Position numbers and translations under genes: made by a program
In this document: piece by piece, positions 31,834 through 42,705 of the stretch
Layout: each line of letters begins with the position of its first letter
Position numbering within the stretch: position 1 is the stretch's first letter
The notes under the pieces: model-generated
What the model was told of the DNA's origin: nothing
Databases searched by the model: none
What the model saw: the letters and a program-made list of their open reading frames with translations, nothing else
Assembly: GCF_027923845.1 (NCBI RefSeq)
Contig: NZ_AP026933.1
Coordinates: 682,001-746,000 of the forward strand
From: Spiroplasma ixodetis
GTDB taxonomy: Bacteria; Bacillota_I; Bacilli_A; Mycoplasmatales; VBWQ01
DNA length: 64,000 nucleotides
Direction: 5' to 3'

Positions 31834-32670
31834 AAATTATTACTAAAAATAAAGTTAAATATAAAATTCGCACAATGTGTCGTTTTTTAAAACTCTCTAA
31901 ATCAACATATTATTTTAATTTAAAGAAAAAGAAAAAATTCAAAATAATATTTATGATGAAGCTGTTATTAGTGCTTTTAAAGAAAATAAAGAAGTTTATG
32001 GTACTAGAAGATTAAAAGTCATACTAGCAAACCAAGAAATTTATTTATCACGCAGAAAAATTAAAAAAATTATGAATAAGCATAATTTAATATCAAAATA
32101 CACTAAATTATCATTCAAAAATCATCATAATAAAGTCAATGATAGTCAAATTACCAATCTTGTTAATAGAGACTTTAATAATAGAATTAAAAATGAAGTT
32201 ATTGTCAGTGATTTAACTTATGTTCAAGTTAATGGTAAATGAAACTATATTTGCCTATTAGTAGACCTGTACAACCGCGAAATTATTGGACATAGTGTTG
32301 GAGTTAAAAAAGATGCATCATTAGTACATCAAGAATTTATGCACTCAAATCGCTGTTTAAAAGATATTCAAATATTTCATAGCGATCGCGGTAATGAATT
32401 CAATAATAAAACTATTGATAAACTTTTATTAGCATTCAATATTACCCGTTCTTTAAGCAAAAAGGATGTCCTTATGACAATGCTGTTGCTGAAGCAACTT
32501 TTAAAACTTTCAAAACAGAGTTTATTAATGATAAAAATTTTACATCATTAATCCAATTAAAATTAGAATTATTTGATTACATAAATTGATATAACAACAT
32601 AAGAATTCACAGCACTCTAAACTACCTAACTCCCGTTAAATATCATGAACAAATGTCTACCAAAAAATAG
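31833..32670 (+). pseudogene. IS3 orfB, two A-run breaks
   Basis: A-rich stretch near 31930 one base short, and near 32460 five A instead of six, the latter within the SLSKKGCPYDN codons just before the catalytic Glu. Confidence 0.85.
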
Positions 32671-32886
32671 TCCTAAAAAGGGTTGCCATTCCATTGTTGT
32701 TCCAGCCCCCCCAGTAGACTGTATAATCATATCCTAAAAATGATTGATAACCATTAGTTTTATTTTGTGCTAGTGAACCAATTATTAAACTAGTTACTCC
32801 ACTTATTGCACCAGTTAGTGCTAATGCTAATGTTATTTTACTTAAATTTGTTTTTATTCATGTTTTCATAATAAATTACTCCTTTT

Positions 32887-33069
32887 TTATAAATGAGGTG
32901 CAGTTGAATTTATTTCATAAATTTCTGGAACTGAATAATATTCATCACCTAATTTATTTATTTCTTCAGATTCTTGAAAAATATTTTTATTTTTATGGTA
33001 AAATTTATGAGCTTGTAATTTCAAATCTTCATGTAAATTTGATGAAATGTTAATTTCACATTTCATCAC
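32887..33069 (-). CDS. Hypothetical protein, 60 aa, cassette middle gene
   Basis: ATG 33069 overlaps the end of the upstream Nudix-like gene by 14 nt and its stop lies 15 nt before the exported-protein start, so the three genes are one operon. The protein (MKCEINISSNLHEDLKLQAH, then acidic, ending STAPHL) has no membrane segment or known motif. Identical copy at 45609-45791. Confidence 0.6.
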   Translation of the reverse strand: MMKCEINISSNLHEDLKLQAHKFYHKNKNIFQESEEINKLGDEYYSVPEIYEINSTAPHL

Positions 33070-33250
33070 TTAATCTTTGCAGTTTATCAAATATACTATT
33101 GTCTAAATCTTCTTCAAGTTTCAAAAATTCTTGTCGATTTTCTATAGGTAAAAAATCCTTTATTAATTCTGGGTTTTCTTCGTCAATTTCATTAATATGA
33201 ATTCCAGTTAAAAACTTATGAGATAATATGTCATTTTTAAAATTAAATAG

Positions 33251-34189
33251 CGGACTTCTCCCCACATGTACTTGTGGAGGGAATAATGAAACTGAATGAA
33301 TTCAACAATGCTTTTCAAACTGAACAGCAATGTCTTGCATATATAGCAAATTTGAAAGAAAACAAATGTATTAGGTGTTTTAATTTTAATTTGAATACTT
33401 CTGATTTAAAAAGAATGAGATGTTTAAAATGTAATCAAACATTTAGCATTCTCACAGGCACCATATTTTCAAGGTCACAAACATCTTTAACATCTTGGTT
33501 TTATCTTATCTTTAGATGAATAAACACCAAACATGGAATTCCATCAACAGATATTGCAAAAGAATTGGGAGTGACTTTGAAAACTGCTTGAAGAATGACT
33601 CATAAAATCAGAACACGTATTGCAAAACAAAAACCTCAATTTATTGTTGAAGGTACAGTGCAAATTGATGAAATGTATCTTTCACATATGGGTTTTAAAA
33701 AACAAGGAAGATCCTTGGTGAATAAAACCTTGATTGTTGGCATTTATCAAAAAACAACCAATAATTTAATTGTGAAAGTATTGAAAAACGCAAAGAGTAA
33801 AAATCTTTTGCAGTTTGCAAAAAACCACATTTCTTCAAAATGTCTTGTATATACTGATTCTTGAAAAGGATATTGCGATTTTAAATCAGTTTTCACTAAG
33901 CATGAAACAATTAACCATCAAGATGGCTATGTTTCAAAAATTGGTGTAAATACCAACCAAATTGAATCAGTTTGAAAACATATAAGAAGAACATTTAAAA
34001 CACATATCAAAGTTGCAAAAAATCATGTTCATTTATATGCTAAAGAAGCTGCATATAAATTCAACAAGATACCTAGTTTTGAAACTGTAATGCTATGTTT
34101 GATTTAAAAATGTGGGGAGAAGTCCGTAGATAGGCTTTTCTCAGCATTTATGTGATAAAATTAAAATAGTACATAAAGGGAGAAAAGCC
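33251..34189 (+). mobile_element. IS1595-like element, subtype 2 (939 bp)
   Basis: Ends CGGACTTCTCCCC and GGGAGAAAAGCC, duplication TTAAATAG at 33243-33250 and 34190-34197. Confidence 0.93.
33286..34107 (+). CDS. IS1595-family transposase, subtype 2, intact
   Basis: 273 aa, same layout as the subtype-1 protein: zinc ribbon CIRC...CLKC, HTH, QIDEMYLSHMGF, YTDSWKGYCDFKS and NQIESVWKHIRRTF. ATG 33286 follows TGGAGGGAATA. Uninterrupted under table 4, so potentially the active source of the subtype-2 copies. Confidence 0.9.
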
Positions 34190-34496
34190 TTAAATAGTTG
34201 TTTTGCTTTTTCTTTTATTGTTTTTTTTCTAGAAGTTCATTTACCTAAAATTGCTAAACATAAAGAATCATTAGATTTGCAAATTTTTTCATAACTTATA
34301 AATTTTGCAATGATGTCTTTTTCTGCTTCTGTTCCATCACCATTATCTTTGTATGTTTTTGTTAAATCCAAATTCAACATTGTTAAATCTATAGAAAAAA
34401 ATAGAATATTTTTGTACTTGATTTATTTGCATAATGTTTACCCAAATAATAAATTTTTGATTTATCATTTTTAACATCAATTCCAGTTTCTTCTAA

Positions 34497-35358
34497 GAAC
34501 CTGTTTAGAATCTTTTAATAAAATTGAAATAAAGGACAGAACAACCATTTGTAAACTAGTATTTAGTTTTCTTTCACAATTTTTTCATAATCTTCTGCAT
34601 TTTTCTAATCATGCAAAGCTTCGTTCTACAACTCATCTTTTTGGTAGTACTACAAAAGAATGTAATTCATTACGTTTTACAACTTCAACATTTGCATTTA
34701 TGATTGTTTTGATTGCAGAAGCAAATTTTTCACCAGTATAGCCAGCATCTACTATTATTTTTTGAACTGTAGAAAGATTTTCTTTTTCACTTTTAATCAT
34801 TATGATAGCACTATTACGATCTGTTTTTTCTGCTGTAGTTATGTAAATTGCATGTGGTAAACCTTGCGTATCAACTGCAATATGACGTTTTATTCCTGAA
34901 ATCTTTTTACCAGCATCATAACCTTTATTTTCAGTAGTATCTGTATTTTTAACACTTTGCGAATCAATTATACAAAAACTAGTTTTTTCTTTTCGATGAT
35001 TCTTAATACGAATCTTTTTAACTAATTTTTTTAAAATTAATTGCAATACACTAGGTTCTTTATCATTGTTTTTACTTCAAATTTGGAAATAATAATATAC
35101 AGTTTGTCATTTTGGAAAATTTTTTGGTAACATTCTTCATTGACAACCACTTTTTAATACATATAAAACTGCACAAAACACTTCATATAAATCTAAATTT
35201 CTTGGTTTTGTTTTCTTTTTGCTGTTTTCTAAAGTTGATTTTATGTTCTCAAATTGTTCTTTAGTAACATGACTTGGATAATTTTTATGCATATATACCT
35301 CTTATTTTAAAATATATAGTAATTTTACCTTATTTTCTAAAAGATTCTAAACAGGTTC
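34497..35358 (-). mobile_element. IS5-like element, first of a tandem pair
   Basis: Inserted at the TTA of the Nudix box. Its right end is followed by a single TAA (35359-35361) and then immediately by a second IS5, so the two share one target copy. Confidence 0.92.
34505..35292 (-). pseudogene. IS5 transposase, last codons shifted
   Basis: Open from ATG 35292 to near the end; the T run at 34513-34516 is one short, altering only the last few codons in the terminal repeat. May still be functional. Confidence 0.82.
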
Positions 35359-35961
35359 TAAGAACCTGTTTAGAATCTTTTAATAAAATTGAAATAAAGG
35401 ACAGAACAACCATTTGTAAACTAGTATTTAGTTTTCTTTCACAATTTTTTCATAATCTTCTGCATTTTTCTAATCATGCAAAGCTTCGTTCTACAACTCA
35501 TCTTTTTGGTAGTACTACAAAAGAATGTAATTCATTACGTTTTACAACTTCAACATTTGCATTTATGATTGTTTTGATTGCAGAAGCAAATTTTTCACCA
35601 GTATAGCCAGCATCTACTATTATTTTTTGAACTGTAGAAAGATTTTCTTTTTCACTTTTAATCATTATGATAGCACTATTACGATCTGTTTTTTCTGCTG
35701 TAGTTATGTAAATTGCATGTGGTAAACCTTGCGTATCAACTGCAATATGACGTTTTATTCCTGAAATCTTTTTACCAGCATCATAACCTTTATTTTCAGT
35801 AGTATCTGTATTTTTAACACTTTGCGAATCAATTATACAAAAACTAGTTTTTTCTTTTCGATGATTCTTAATACGAATCTTTTTAACTAATTTTTTTAAA
35901 ATTAATTGCAATACACTAGGTTCTTTATCATTGTTTTTACTTCAAATTTGGAAATAATAAT

Positions 35962-36900
35962 CGAACTTCTCCCACATGTACTTGTGGAGGAAACAATGAA
36001 ATTGAATGAGTTCAATAATACTTTTCAAACTGAAAAACAATGTCTTGCATATATAGCAAGTTTGAAACAAATCAAATGTAGTAGGTGTTCTAGTTTTAAT
36101 TTGAATACTTCTAATTTAAGAAGAATGAGATGTTTGAAATGTCATCAAACATTCAGTATTCTCACGGGCACTATATTTTCAAAGTCACAAACACCTTTAA
36201 TATCTTGGTTTTATCTCATTTTTAGATGAATAAACACCAAACATGGAATTCCATCAACTGATGTTGCAAAAGAATTGGGAGTGACCTTGAAAACAGCTTG
36301 AAGAATGGGTCATAAAATCCGAAGTGCCATTGCTAAACAAAAACCTCAATTCATTGTTGAAGGCATAGTGCAAATGGATGAAATGTATCTTTCACATATG
36401 GGGTTTAAAAAACAAGGAAGATCCTTGTTGAATAAAACCTTGATTGTTGGTATTTATGAAAAACAACCAACAATCTGATTGTGAAAGTATTGAAAAACGC
36501 AAACAGTAAAAATCTTTTGCAGTTTGCAATAAACCACATTTCTTCAAAGTGTGTTGTACATACTGATTTTTGAAAAGGATATCGCGATTTGAAATCGGTT
36601 TTCACTAAGCATGAAACAGTTAACCATCAAGATGGCTATGTTTCAAAAACTGGTGTAAATACCAACCAAATTGAGTCAGTATGAAAACATATACGAAGAA
36701 CATTTAAAACACATATCAAAGTTGCAAAACATCATATTCATTTATATGCAAAAGAAGCTGCATATAAATTCAATAACATACCTAGTTTTGAAACTGTAAT
36801 GCTATGTTTTATTTAAAAATGTGGGGAGAAGTTCGTAGATAGGCTTTTCTCAGCATTTATGTGATAAGATTTAAAAATAGTACATAAAGGGAGAAAAGCC
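35962..36900 (+). mobile_element. IS1595-like element, subtype 1 (939 bp)
   Basis: Ends CGAACTTCTCCCAC (one C fewer than other copies) and GGGAGAAAAGCC, duplication ATAATAAT. The empty site is visible at 48680 in the duplicated IS5. Confidence 0.93.
35996..36816 (+). pseudogene. IS1595 transposase, one-base frameshift
   Basis: Identical in layout to the intact subtype-1 protein; the A run near 36460 (TATGAAAAACAACC) is one base short, shifting the frame in the catalytic domain. Confidence 0.88.
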
Positions 36901-37170
36901 ATAATAATATACAGTTTGTCATTTTGGAAAATTTTTTGGTAACATTCTTCATTGACAACCACTTTTTAATACATATAAAACTGCACAAAACACTTCATAT
37001 AAATCTAAATTTCTTGGTTTTGTTTTCTTTTTGCTGTTTTCTAAAGTTGATTTTATGTTCTCAAATTGTTCTTTAGTAACATGACTTGGATAATTTTTAT
37101 GCATATATACCTCTTATTTTAAAATATATAGTAATTTTACCTTATTTTCTAAAAGATTCTAAACAGGTTC

Positions 37171-37407
37171 TAACAGCACCTTCAGGAATACCTTCATAAC
37201 CCCCTTAACAAGTCCTTTAGTAGATGCAGAAATAATTTTTAATGTTTTTGCTGCTGTTGAATGTTTTGTTTTAAATTTTTTTCAGTATTTGTATTTTTTC
37301 TTAGTCATTTCTGGATGATAATTACTATCAACTAATATAAAATTAGTTTCATCTTTTTGTCTTTCATCTAAATCTGCAATTGCCTTTTCTACTTCTAATC
37401 AAGTCAT
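37171..37407 (-). pseudogene. Unrecognised gene, 5' part, cut by IS5
   Basis: ATG 37407 with GGAGAAG upstream; reads TWLEVEKAIADLDERQKDET, ILVDSNYHPEMTKKKYKYWK and TAAKTLKIISASTKGLVKG before the IS5 end. A C run near 37190 is one short against the duplicate at 48975. A hairpin leader lies about 35-65 nt upstream. The protein is basic and soluble; I do not recognise it. Confidence 0.5.
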
Positions 37408-37441
37408 TATTTTCTTCTCCTTTTTTAAAAAAAATAAAAAA

Positions 37442-37472
37442 AAATCATTTACTTTTGAATAAGTAATGAATT
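37442..37472 (-). promoter_or_regulatory. Hairpin leader
   Basis: AAATCATTTACTT ... AAGTAATGAATTT, same position and style as the hairpins at 15210 and 18217 but with compensated changes in the stem. Confidence 0.45.
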
Positions 37473-37491
37473 TAAAACTTAGCAAAATTGT

Positions 37492-38352
37492 AAAGGTAAG
37501 TGCAACTAAATTATTTTTCTATTCAAATATTCGATTGGTGAAAGATAATTTAGTATTTTTCTGGGTCTTTGGTTTAAAGACAATATAAATTTATGAACTT
37601 CATTTTTATTAGTTTTTGAAAAAATAAATTTTTTAGGAAATTTTTCTCTAATTAAACCATTAGTATTTTCATTAGTACCTCTTTGTCAAGGTGAATATGG
37701 ATTTGCAAAATAAATTTTCACATCTAACTTTTTTCAAGTTGTTGTCAATTTGCAAATTCTTTACCACGATCAAAAGTAATAGTTTTAACAATATTTTTAG
37801 GAAGAATTGATAAATAATGAATGATATTTTTATTAATAACTTTAGTAGTTTTGTTTTTAACTAACATTGCTAAAGTAAATCGTGATACTCTTTCAACTAA
37901 AGTTATTAAACATGATTTACTTTTACCTCTTGATGATACTATAGTATCTCCTTCTCAATGACCAAGAGTTATGCGATCATTAACATTATTATCTCGTTCT
38001 TTAATTGATTTACCATTAAATTTACCACGATTTTCTTGAGATCTTCGTTTTTTACCTTTTCTTCTTAAATTTTTACTAGTAACTTTATCAAATAATCCAG
38101 AATAAATTCAATTGTAAATTGTTTTAAAGCTGATAGCTCATTGTTTATGAAAATTTTTAATTCTGCCATAAATTTGTTCAGGTGATCAGCCCAATAATAG
38201 TTTTTGTTGTATATATTTGACTAAATCTTTATATTTAAACTTATGAAAAATAATATGTGATTTTTTTCTATTTACAGCTTTATTTTGTGCAATTAATGAA
38301 AAATAATGATCATTATCTTTATTTCTATTAACTTCTCGAATAATAGTACTAA
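37492..38352 (-). mobile_element. IS30-like element, 5'-truncated
   Basis: Right terminus GCAAAATTGTAAAGG; truncated by IS5 at 38353 at the same base as the copy at 18604-19475. Confidence 0.88.
37506..38352 (-). pseudogene. IS30 transposase fragment, frameshifted
   Basis: As at 18628 but the A run near 37731 is one short, so the last 80 codons are out of frame. Confidence 0.85.
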
Positions 38353-39213
38353 GAACCTGTTTAGAATCTTTTAATAAAATTGAAATAAAGGACAGAACAA
38401 CCATTTGTAAACTAGTATTTAGTTTTCTTTAACAATTTTTTCATAATCTTCTGCATTTTTCTAATCATGCAAAGCTTCGTTCTACAACTCATCTTTTTGG
38501 TAGTACTACAAAAGAATGTAATTCATTACGTTTTACAACTTCAACATTTGCATTTATGATTGTTTTGATTGCAGAAGCAAATTTTTCACCAGTATAGCCA
38601 GCATCTACTATTATTTTTTGAACTGTAGAAAGATTTTCTTTTTCACTTTTAATCATTATGATAGCACTATTACGATCTGTTTTTTCTGCTGTAGTTATGT
38701 AAATTGCATGTGGTAAACCTTGCGTATCAACTGCAATATGACGTTTTATTCCTGAAATCTTTTTACCAGCATCATAACCTTTATTTTCAGTAGTATCTGT
38801 ATTTTTAACACTTTGCGAATCAATTATACAAAAACTAGTTTTTTCTTTTCGATGATTCTTAATACGAATCTTTTAACTAATTTTTTTAAAATTAATTGCA
38901 ATACACTAGGTTCTTTATCATTGTTTTTACTTCAAATTTGGAAATAATAATATACAGTTTGTCATTTTGGAAAATTTTTTGGTAACATTCTTCATTGACA
39001 ACCACTTTTTAATACATATAAAACTGCACAAAACACTTCATATAAATCTAAATTTCTTGGTTTTGTTTTCTTTTTGCTGTTTTCTAAAGTTGATTTTATG
39101 TTCTCAAATTGTTCTTTAGTAACATGACTTGGATAATTTTTATGCATATATACCTCTTATTTTAAAATATATAGTAATTTTACCTTATTTTCTAAAAGAT
39201 TCTAAACAGGTTC
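38353..39213 (-). mobile_element. IS5-like element (861 bp)
   Basis: Duplicate of 19476-20337 with the same flanks (TACTAA left, TTACTAAC right) and two additional one-base run differences. Confidence 0.9.
38361..39147 (-). pseudogene. IS5 transposase, frameshifted
   Basis: T runs near 38370 and 38872 are each one base short relative to the intact copy at 21582; the second shift falls between the N-terminal domain and the DSQSVKN motif. Confidence 0.85.
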
Positions 39214-39215
39214 TT

Positions 39216-39608
39216 ACTAACAAAGAAGTTAAAATTTACTATTTAGGTAAACATTATGCTAATAAATCAAGTACCAAATTATGATATTTTTATGGAATTG
39301 ATTTAACAAAATTGAATTTAGATTTAACTACAACCTACAAAGGTGTTGGAGATGGTTCAACTGGAGAAAAAGAAATTAGTGCTAGATTTATTAGTTTAAA
39401 GCAGTTAAATAAATCTAATGACGCTTTAAGTCTAGCAACTTATGGCAAATTAACTTTAAAAAATCTTATTAGCTTTGATAACAACATAAATCAAAAATTA
39501 GATACGATTTTACAATTTTGCATTCATTTTTTAAAATTATTTTGTTCTATAAAAAATAAGAACAATTTAATTATAACACTTTTATTTTATATTTTAACAC
39601 TTATTTAA
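39216..39608 (+). pseudogene. Nudix-like gene, C-terminal fragment (duplicate)
   Basis: Same sequence as 20340-20732, directly after the IS5 joint; no Nudix box remains. Confidence 0.7.
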
Positions 39609-39657
39609 GTTAAATATTTTAATTAAAATTCTACAATAAAACATAAAATTATTAAGC

Positions 39658-39679
39658 AAACTGCACAATTGTGCAGTTT
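39658..39679. terminator. Perfect 22-bp palindrome (duplicate)
   Basis: AAACTGCACAATTGTGCAGTTT, duplicate of 20782-20803, between convergent genes. Confidence 0.5.
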
Positions 39680-39694
39680 TGAAGTATTTAAGAT

Positions 39695-39910
39695 TTACAT
39701 TTTTTGTGATTTACTACTAGAACTTTGACTTTTACTTGTTGAAGCTTCACTGTTTACTTTTGATTTGTCTTTTTCAAATCCAAAAGCATTAGAATTTTTT
39801 TCTCGTCTTTCACGTTCGTTTTTTTCTCCTCAAGCTTTGTTAGCTTCTTCAGCTCTTTTGTTAAGTTTGTCTTTATCTGCTTGACTTCAATTATTATTTG
39901 ATCTTCACAT
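39695..39910 (-). CDS. Small Ser/Lys-rich protein, 71 aa, diverged paralogue
   Basis: Same length, start context and C-terminus (NSEASTSKSQSSSSKSQKM) as 20819-21034, but residues about 5-45 differ: SNNNWSQADKDKLNKRAEEA against SCNEWSQADKDKQAKDAERI. The surrounding block is otherwise almost identical between the two loci, so this stretch has diverged or been exchanged. Function unknown. Confidence 0.6.
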
Positions 39911-40061
39911 ATTTACTTTCTCCTTTGATTATTTTTGAATATTTTTTTCTACACTTAAAATATTCAATAAAAGTATATATTTTTCACACTAAAAATGTTT
40001 AAAATAAAATAAAAAATCACTATTTTTTCAAAATAGTCATTAAAAATTTATCACTTATCGA

Positions 40062-40557
40062 TTATGTTAATAAACATTTTACCTTATTTCAGTTATGATT
40101 TGTAATTGTTGAAGGTTGTAATTCTTGTTGGTTTACTGTATTTCGTATAGATGAATCAAAATTGTTCTTATTTTTTGATTCAATATTTAGATTTTCTAGA
40201 ACACTATTTGATTTATTACTTATTAGTTGATTTGGAATTTCTTCTTTCCTATTATCAATTTTTTGTTTTAAAATATCATATTGTGTTTGTAATTTAGTTT
40301 CTAGTTTATCATTTGTTAAATTTTTAATTATTGATTGACGTTCTTTTTTTTTTTTCTTTTAGTTCTTCATTATTACATATTTTGTTAGAAATTCATGATC
40401 AAACTTTTTTTGATTTTGGTGAAAATACTTCTGCCCCTCCTCTAAGGACTATAGCAATACCACCAATTACAAGACTCATTATTAATAATGGAGGATGAAT
40501 AAGATTAATAGCCACTACACCTAAGGGTATTATTAATCAACTAATTATTCATATACC
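40062..40557 (-). pseudogene. Membrane/coiled-coil protein, uninterrupted but frameshifted duplicate
   Basis: Matches 21188-22551 without the IS5. A T-rich stretch near 40345 is two bases shorter than at 21475, breaking the coiled coil. Start codon unclear as in the other copy. Confidence 0.5.
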
Positions 40558-41184
40558 TATTTCTTTTTAGTTGGTTTTAGTTTAAAATCTTGTTGTTTTT
40601 TTAAAAAGTCTTTAATTGGTAAAAACTGACAATTATTATATTTTGAAGTGTCTTCCATTAGTACAATATCTTTTTTATATTCACTGATATTTTTATAATT
40701 TTTTATTTGTTGAACAACTTGTACATCACTATTTATAAGTTCTTGAAAATAAATTACTTCTTCAGTAATGGAATTATCAATATTTACAAAAGTAGTTATA
40801 AAAATTATTTTATCTTCTATTGGTAAAATTTCTTCGTGAATTTTATTAATACCTGTTTTTTTACTTTGTTTTTCATCATAAATTGTTATAGCATTATATG
40901 AATATTTTGCCAAATTAACATTGCTTTGTTTTAATTTTTCAATCTCATTTTTTAATTGTTGATTATCTTTTTCTAGTTTTTGAACTTGTATTAGTTCTTC
41001 TACATTTAATGTTGTTCAATTTAAGTAATTTTTAAATTTTGTTCATATATCATTATTGGTTTCTTGCTCCTTTACTTCATTTGTTAAATTATTAGTAACT
41101 TGTTCTAAATTTTCTCTATTATTTTTTGATAAATTATCATTAATTAGCTGATTATTAGCAATATTTTTTCAATAATTTTAAATG
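40557..41184 (-). pseudogene. Coiled-coil protein, N-terminally truncated
   Basis: Continuous frame from the IS3 joint to TAG 40557-40559: NIANNQLINDNLSKNNRENL, the coil VQKLEKDNQQLKNEIEKLKQ, AKYSYNAITIYDEKQSKKTG and the end DFLKKQQDFKLKPTKKK. Better preserved than the duplicate at 22551. The native start is missing. Its stop touches the downstream membrane gene. Confidence 0.55.
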
Positions 41185-41325
41185 TGGAATGGCAACCCTT
41201 TTTAGGACTATTTTTTGGTAGACATTTGTTCATGATATTTAACGGGAGTTAGGTAGTTTAGAGTGCTGTGAATTCTTATGTTGTTATATCAATTTATGTA
41301 ATCAAATAATTCTAATTTTAATTGG
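41185..41325 (-). mobile_element. IS3 remnant (right end)
   Basis: TGGAATGGCAACC terminus and the last 37 or so codons of orfB, cut by IS256 at TTTAATTGG. Unlike the duplicate at 23178, the rest of this IS3 is absent. Confidence 0.85.
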
Positions 41326-42698
41326 GAAATGTTTAGTAATCTGTGTAACTTACAAAAATAACTATGTTTAATTAATTCTAGTAAATATAATTAAATGACT
41401 AGAAAGAGTGAGTTACAGATGGCTAAAAAAGATAACTTTAATAATAATGATCCAATATCAAAAGCAGTAGATTTATTACTAGAAAATACTGAAGATTTAA
41501 CAACAGTTTTTAAACCTGGCGGTTTATATAAAGAATTAACAAAAAGATTAGTTGAAAAAATGTTGAATTCTGAAATGCAAAATTATTTAGGATATGAAAA
41601 AAATCAACATAGTACTACTGAAAATGCTCGTAATGGTACAAGTTCAAAAAATTAATAACTCAACAAGGTAAAATTGAAATTGATGTACCAAGAGATCGCA
41701 ATAGTAATTTTACTCCTGTAATAGTTCCTAAAAGGCAAAGAAGATTTGATGGTTTTGATCAACAAGTTCTTTCTTTATATGCAAAAGGAATGACATTATC
41801 TGACATTAGAATGCAGTTGCAAGAGTTATATCATGGTGCTGATATTAGTGAAAGTGTTATTAGTCAAATTACTGATGATGTTATTGATGATGTTAAAGCA
41901 TGACAAAATCGACCATTAGAAAGTATTTATCCTATTGTTTATTTTGATTGTATAGTAGTTAAAGTACGACAAGATAAACGGATTATTAACAAATCAGTTT
42001 ATATAGCATTAGGAGTTGATTTAGAAGGCAAAAAAGATGTTTTAGGATTATGAATTAGTGAAAATGAAGGTTCTAAGTTTTGATTATCTAATTTCACAGA
42101 AATGAAAAATCGTGGCTTAAATGATATTCTTATTGCTTGTAGTGATAATTTAACAGGCATGTCAGAAGCAATACAATCAGTTTATCCTAAAACAGAACAT
42201 CAATTATGCATTGTTCATCAAATTAGAAATAGTTTAAAATATGTTTCATACAAACATCGAAAAGGTCTAGTTGCAGATTTAAAACCAATTTATAGTGCAT
42301 GTAGTGAAGAACAAGCAATGCAAGCTTTAGAATCGTTTGAAAGTAAATGAAATAAACAATATCCTCAAATTACTAAATCTTGATATAAAAATTGAGATAA
42401 TTTAATGGTTTTTATTAGTTATCCAGTAGAAATCAAAAGAGTGATTTATACTACAAATGCTATTGAATCTGTTAATAGTCAATTACGAAAAATCATCAGA
42501 AATAAAAAAGTTTTTCCTAATGATATGGCAGTTTTCAAAATATTTTACTTGGCAATTGAAAATATAACAAAAAAATGAACATTGCCTATTCAAAATTGAA
42601 ATACAGCAATTGCTCATTTTATGATAAAATTTGAAGACAGAATTAATCTAAATTAGTAACTTTGTAAAACAAAGATACACAGATTATTAAAAAGCCTC
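41326..42698 (+). mobile_element. IS256-like element, first of a tandem pair (1373 bp)
   Basis: Left flank TTTAATTGG as at 23310; right flank only TTTAATG before the next IS256. Direct tandem with a 7-bp spacer. Confidence 0.92.
41395..42656 (+). pseudogene. IS256 transposase, one-base frameshift
   Basis: About 420 codons. Only the A run near 41648 (AGTTCAAAAAATTAAT) is one short relative to the copy at 63637. All catalytic regions ([27 protein letters not shown]) are present. Confidence 0.88.
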
Positions 42699-42705
42699 TT
42701 TAATG

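Larger units (their letters stand above)
31479..32693 (+). mobile_element. IS3/IS150-like element with 3-bp duplication (1215 bp)
   Basis: Termini TGGATGGGTTACAC and GTTGCCATTCCA; duplication TTG at 31476-31478 and 32694-32696. Inserted in the exported-protein gene; the same insertion occurs at 44203-45416. Confidence 0.93.
31357..32869 (-). pseudogene. Small exported protein gene, split by IS3
   Basis: The N-terminal part (32694-32869) starts at ATG 32869 with GGAG upstream and encodes KTNLSKITLALALTGA, then SGVTSLIIGSLAQ. After the IS3 the C-terminal part (31357-31478) encodes IWERKTNDKRIIDLYF and DLKWDGQYPKGYFNW. Removing the IS3 and one TTG restores the frame if the G run near 32709 has six rather than seven G, as it does in the duplicate at 45430. 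Intact length about 97 aa. Paralogue of 28281-28559. Confidence 0.65.
33056..34496 (-). pseudogene. Nudix-family gene, 3' part, interrupted by IS1595 and cut by IS5
   Basis: On the minus strand it reads LEETGIDVKNDKSKIYYLGK (end of the Nudix box) from the IS5 joint at 34496, then FISYEKICKSNDSLCLAILG...KEKAKQLF, then IS1595 with duplication TTAAATAG, then NFKNDILSHKFLTGIHINEI to TAA 33056-33058. The missing 5' half is at 52216-52455: joining at the IS5 target TTA gives ...NEM-LEETGI in frame. One base is missing from the A run near 34398. Duplicate at 45778-47219. Confidence 0.7.
35370..37104 (-). pseudogene. IS5 transposase, split by IS1595
   Basis: C-terminal two thirds at 35370-35961 and N-terminal part at 36909-37104, separated by the IS1595. 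Reading would resume in frame apart from the one-base T-run shortening near 35380. Confidence 0.85.
35362..37170 (-). mobile_element. IS5-like element, second of the pair, split by IS1595
   Basis: Ends GAACCTGTTTAG and CTAAACAGGTTC. IS1595 occupies 35962-36900 with duplication ATAATAAT (35954-35961, 36901-36908). The duplicate at 48086-48949 lacks this IS1595. Confidence 0.92.

Noticed and set aside
20340-41184. Integrated plectrovirus (Spiroplasma phage)
   Set aside because: Small basic, coiled-coil and membrane proteins recall phage genomes, but I could not recognise any plectrovirus replication or coat protein, so the claim is not supported.
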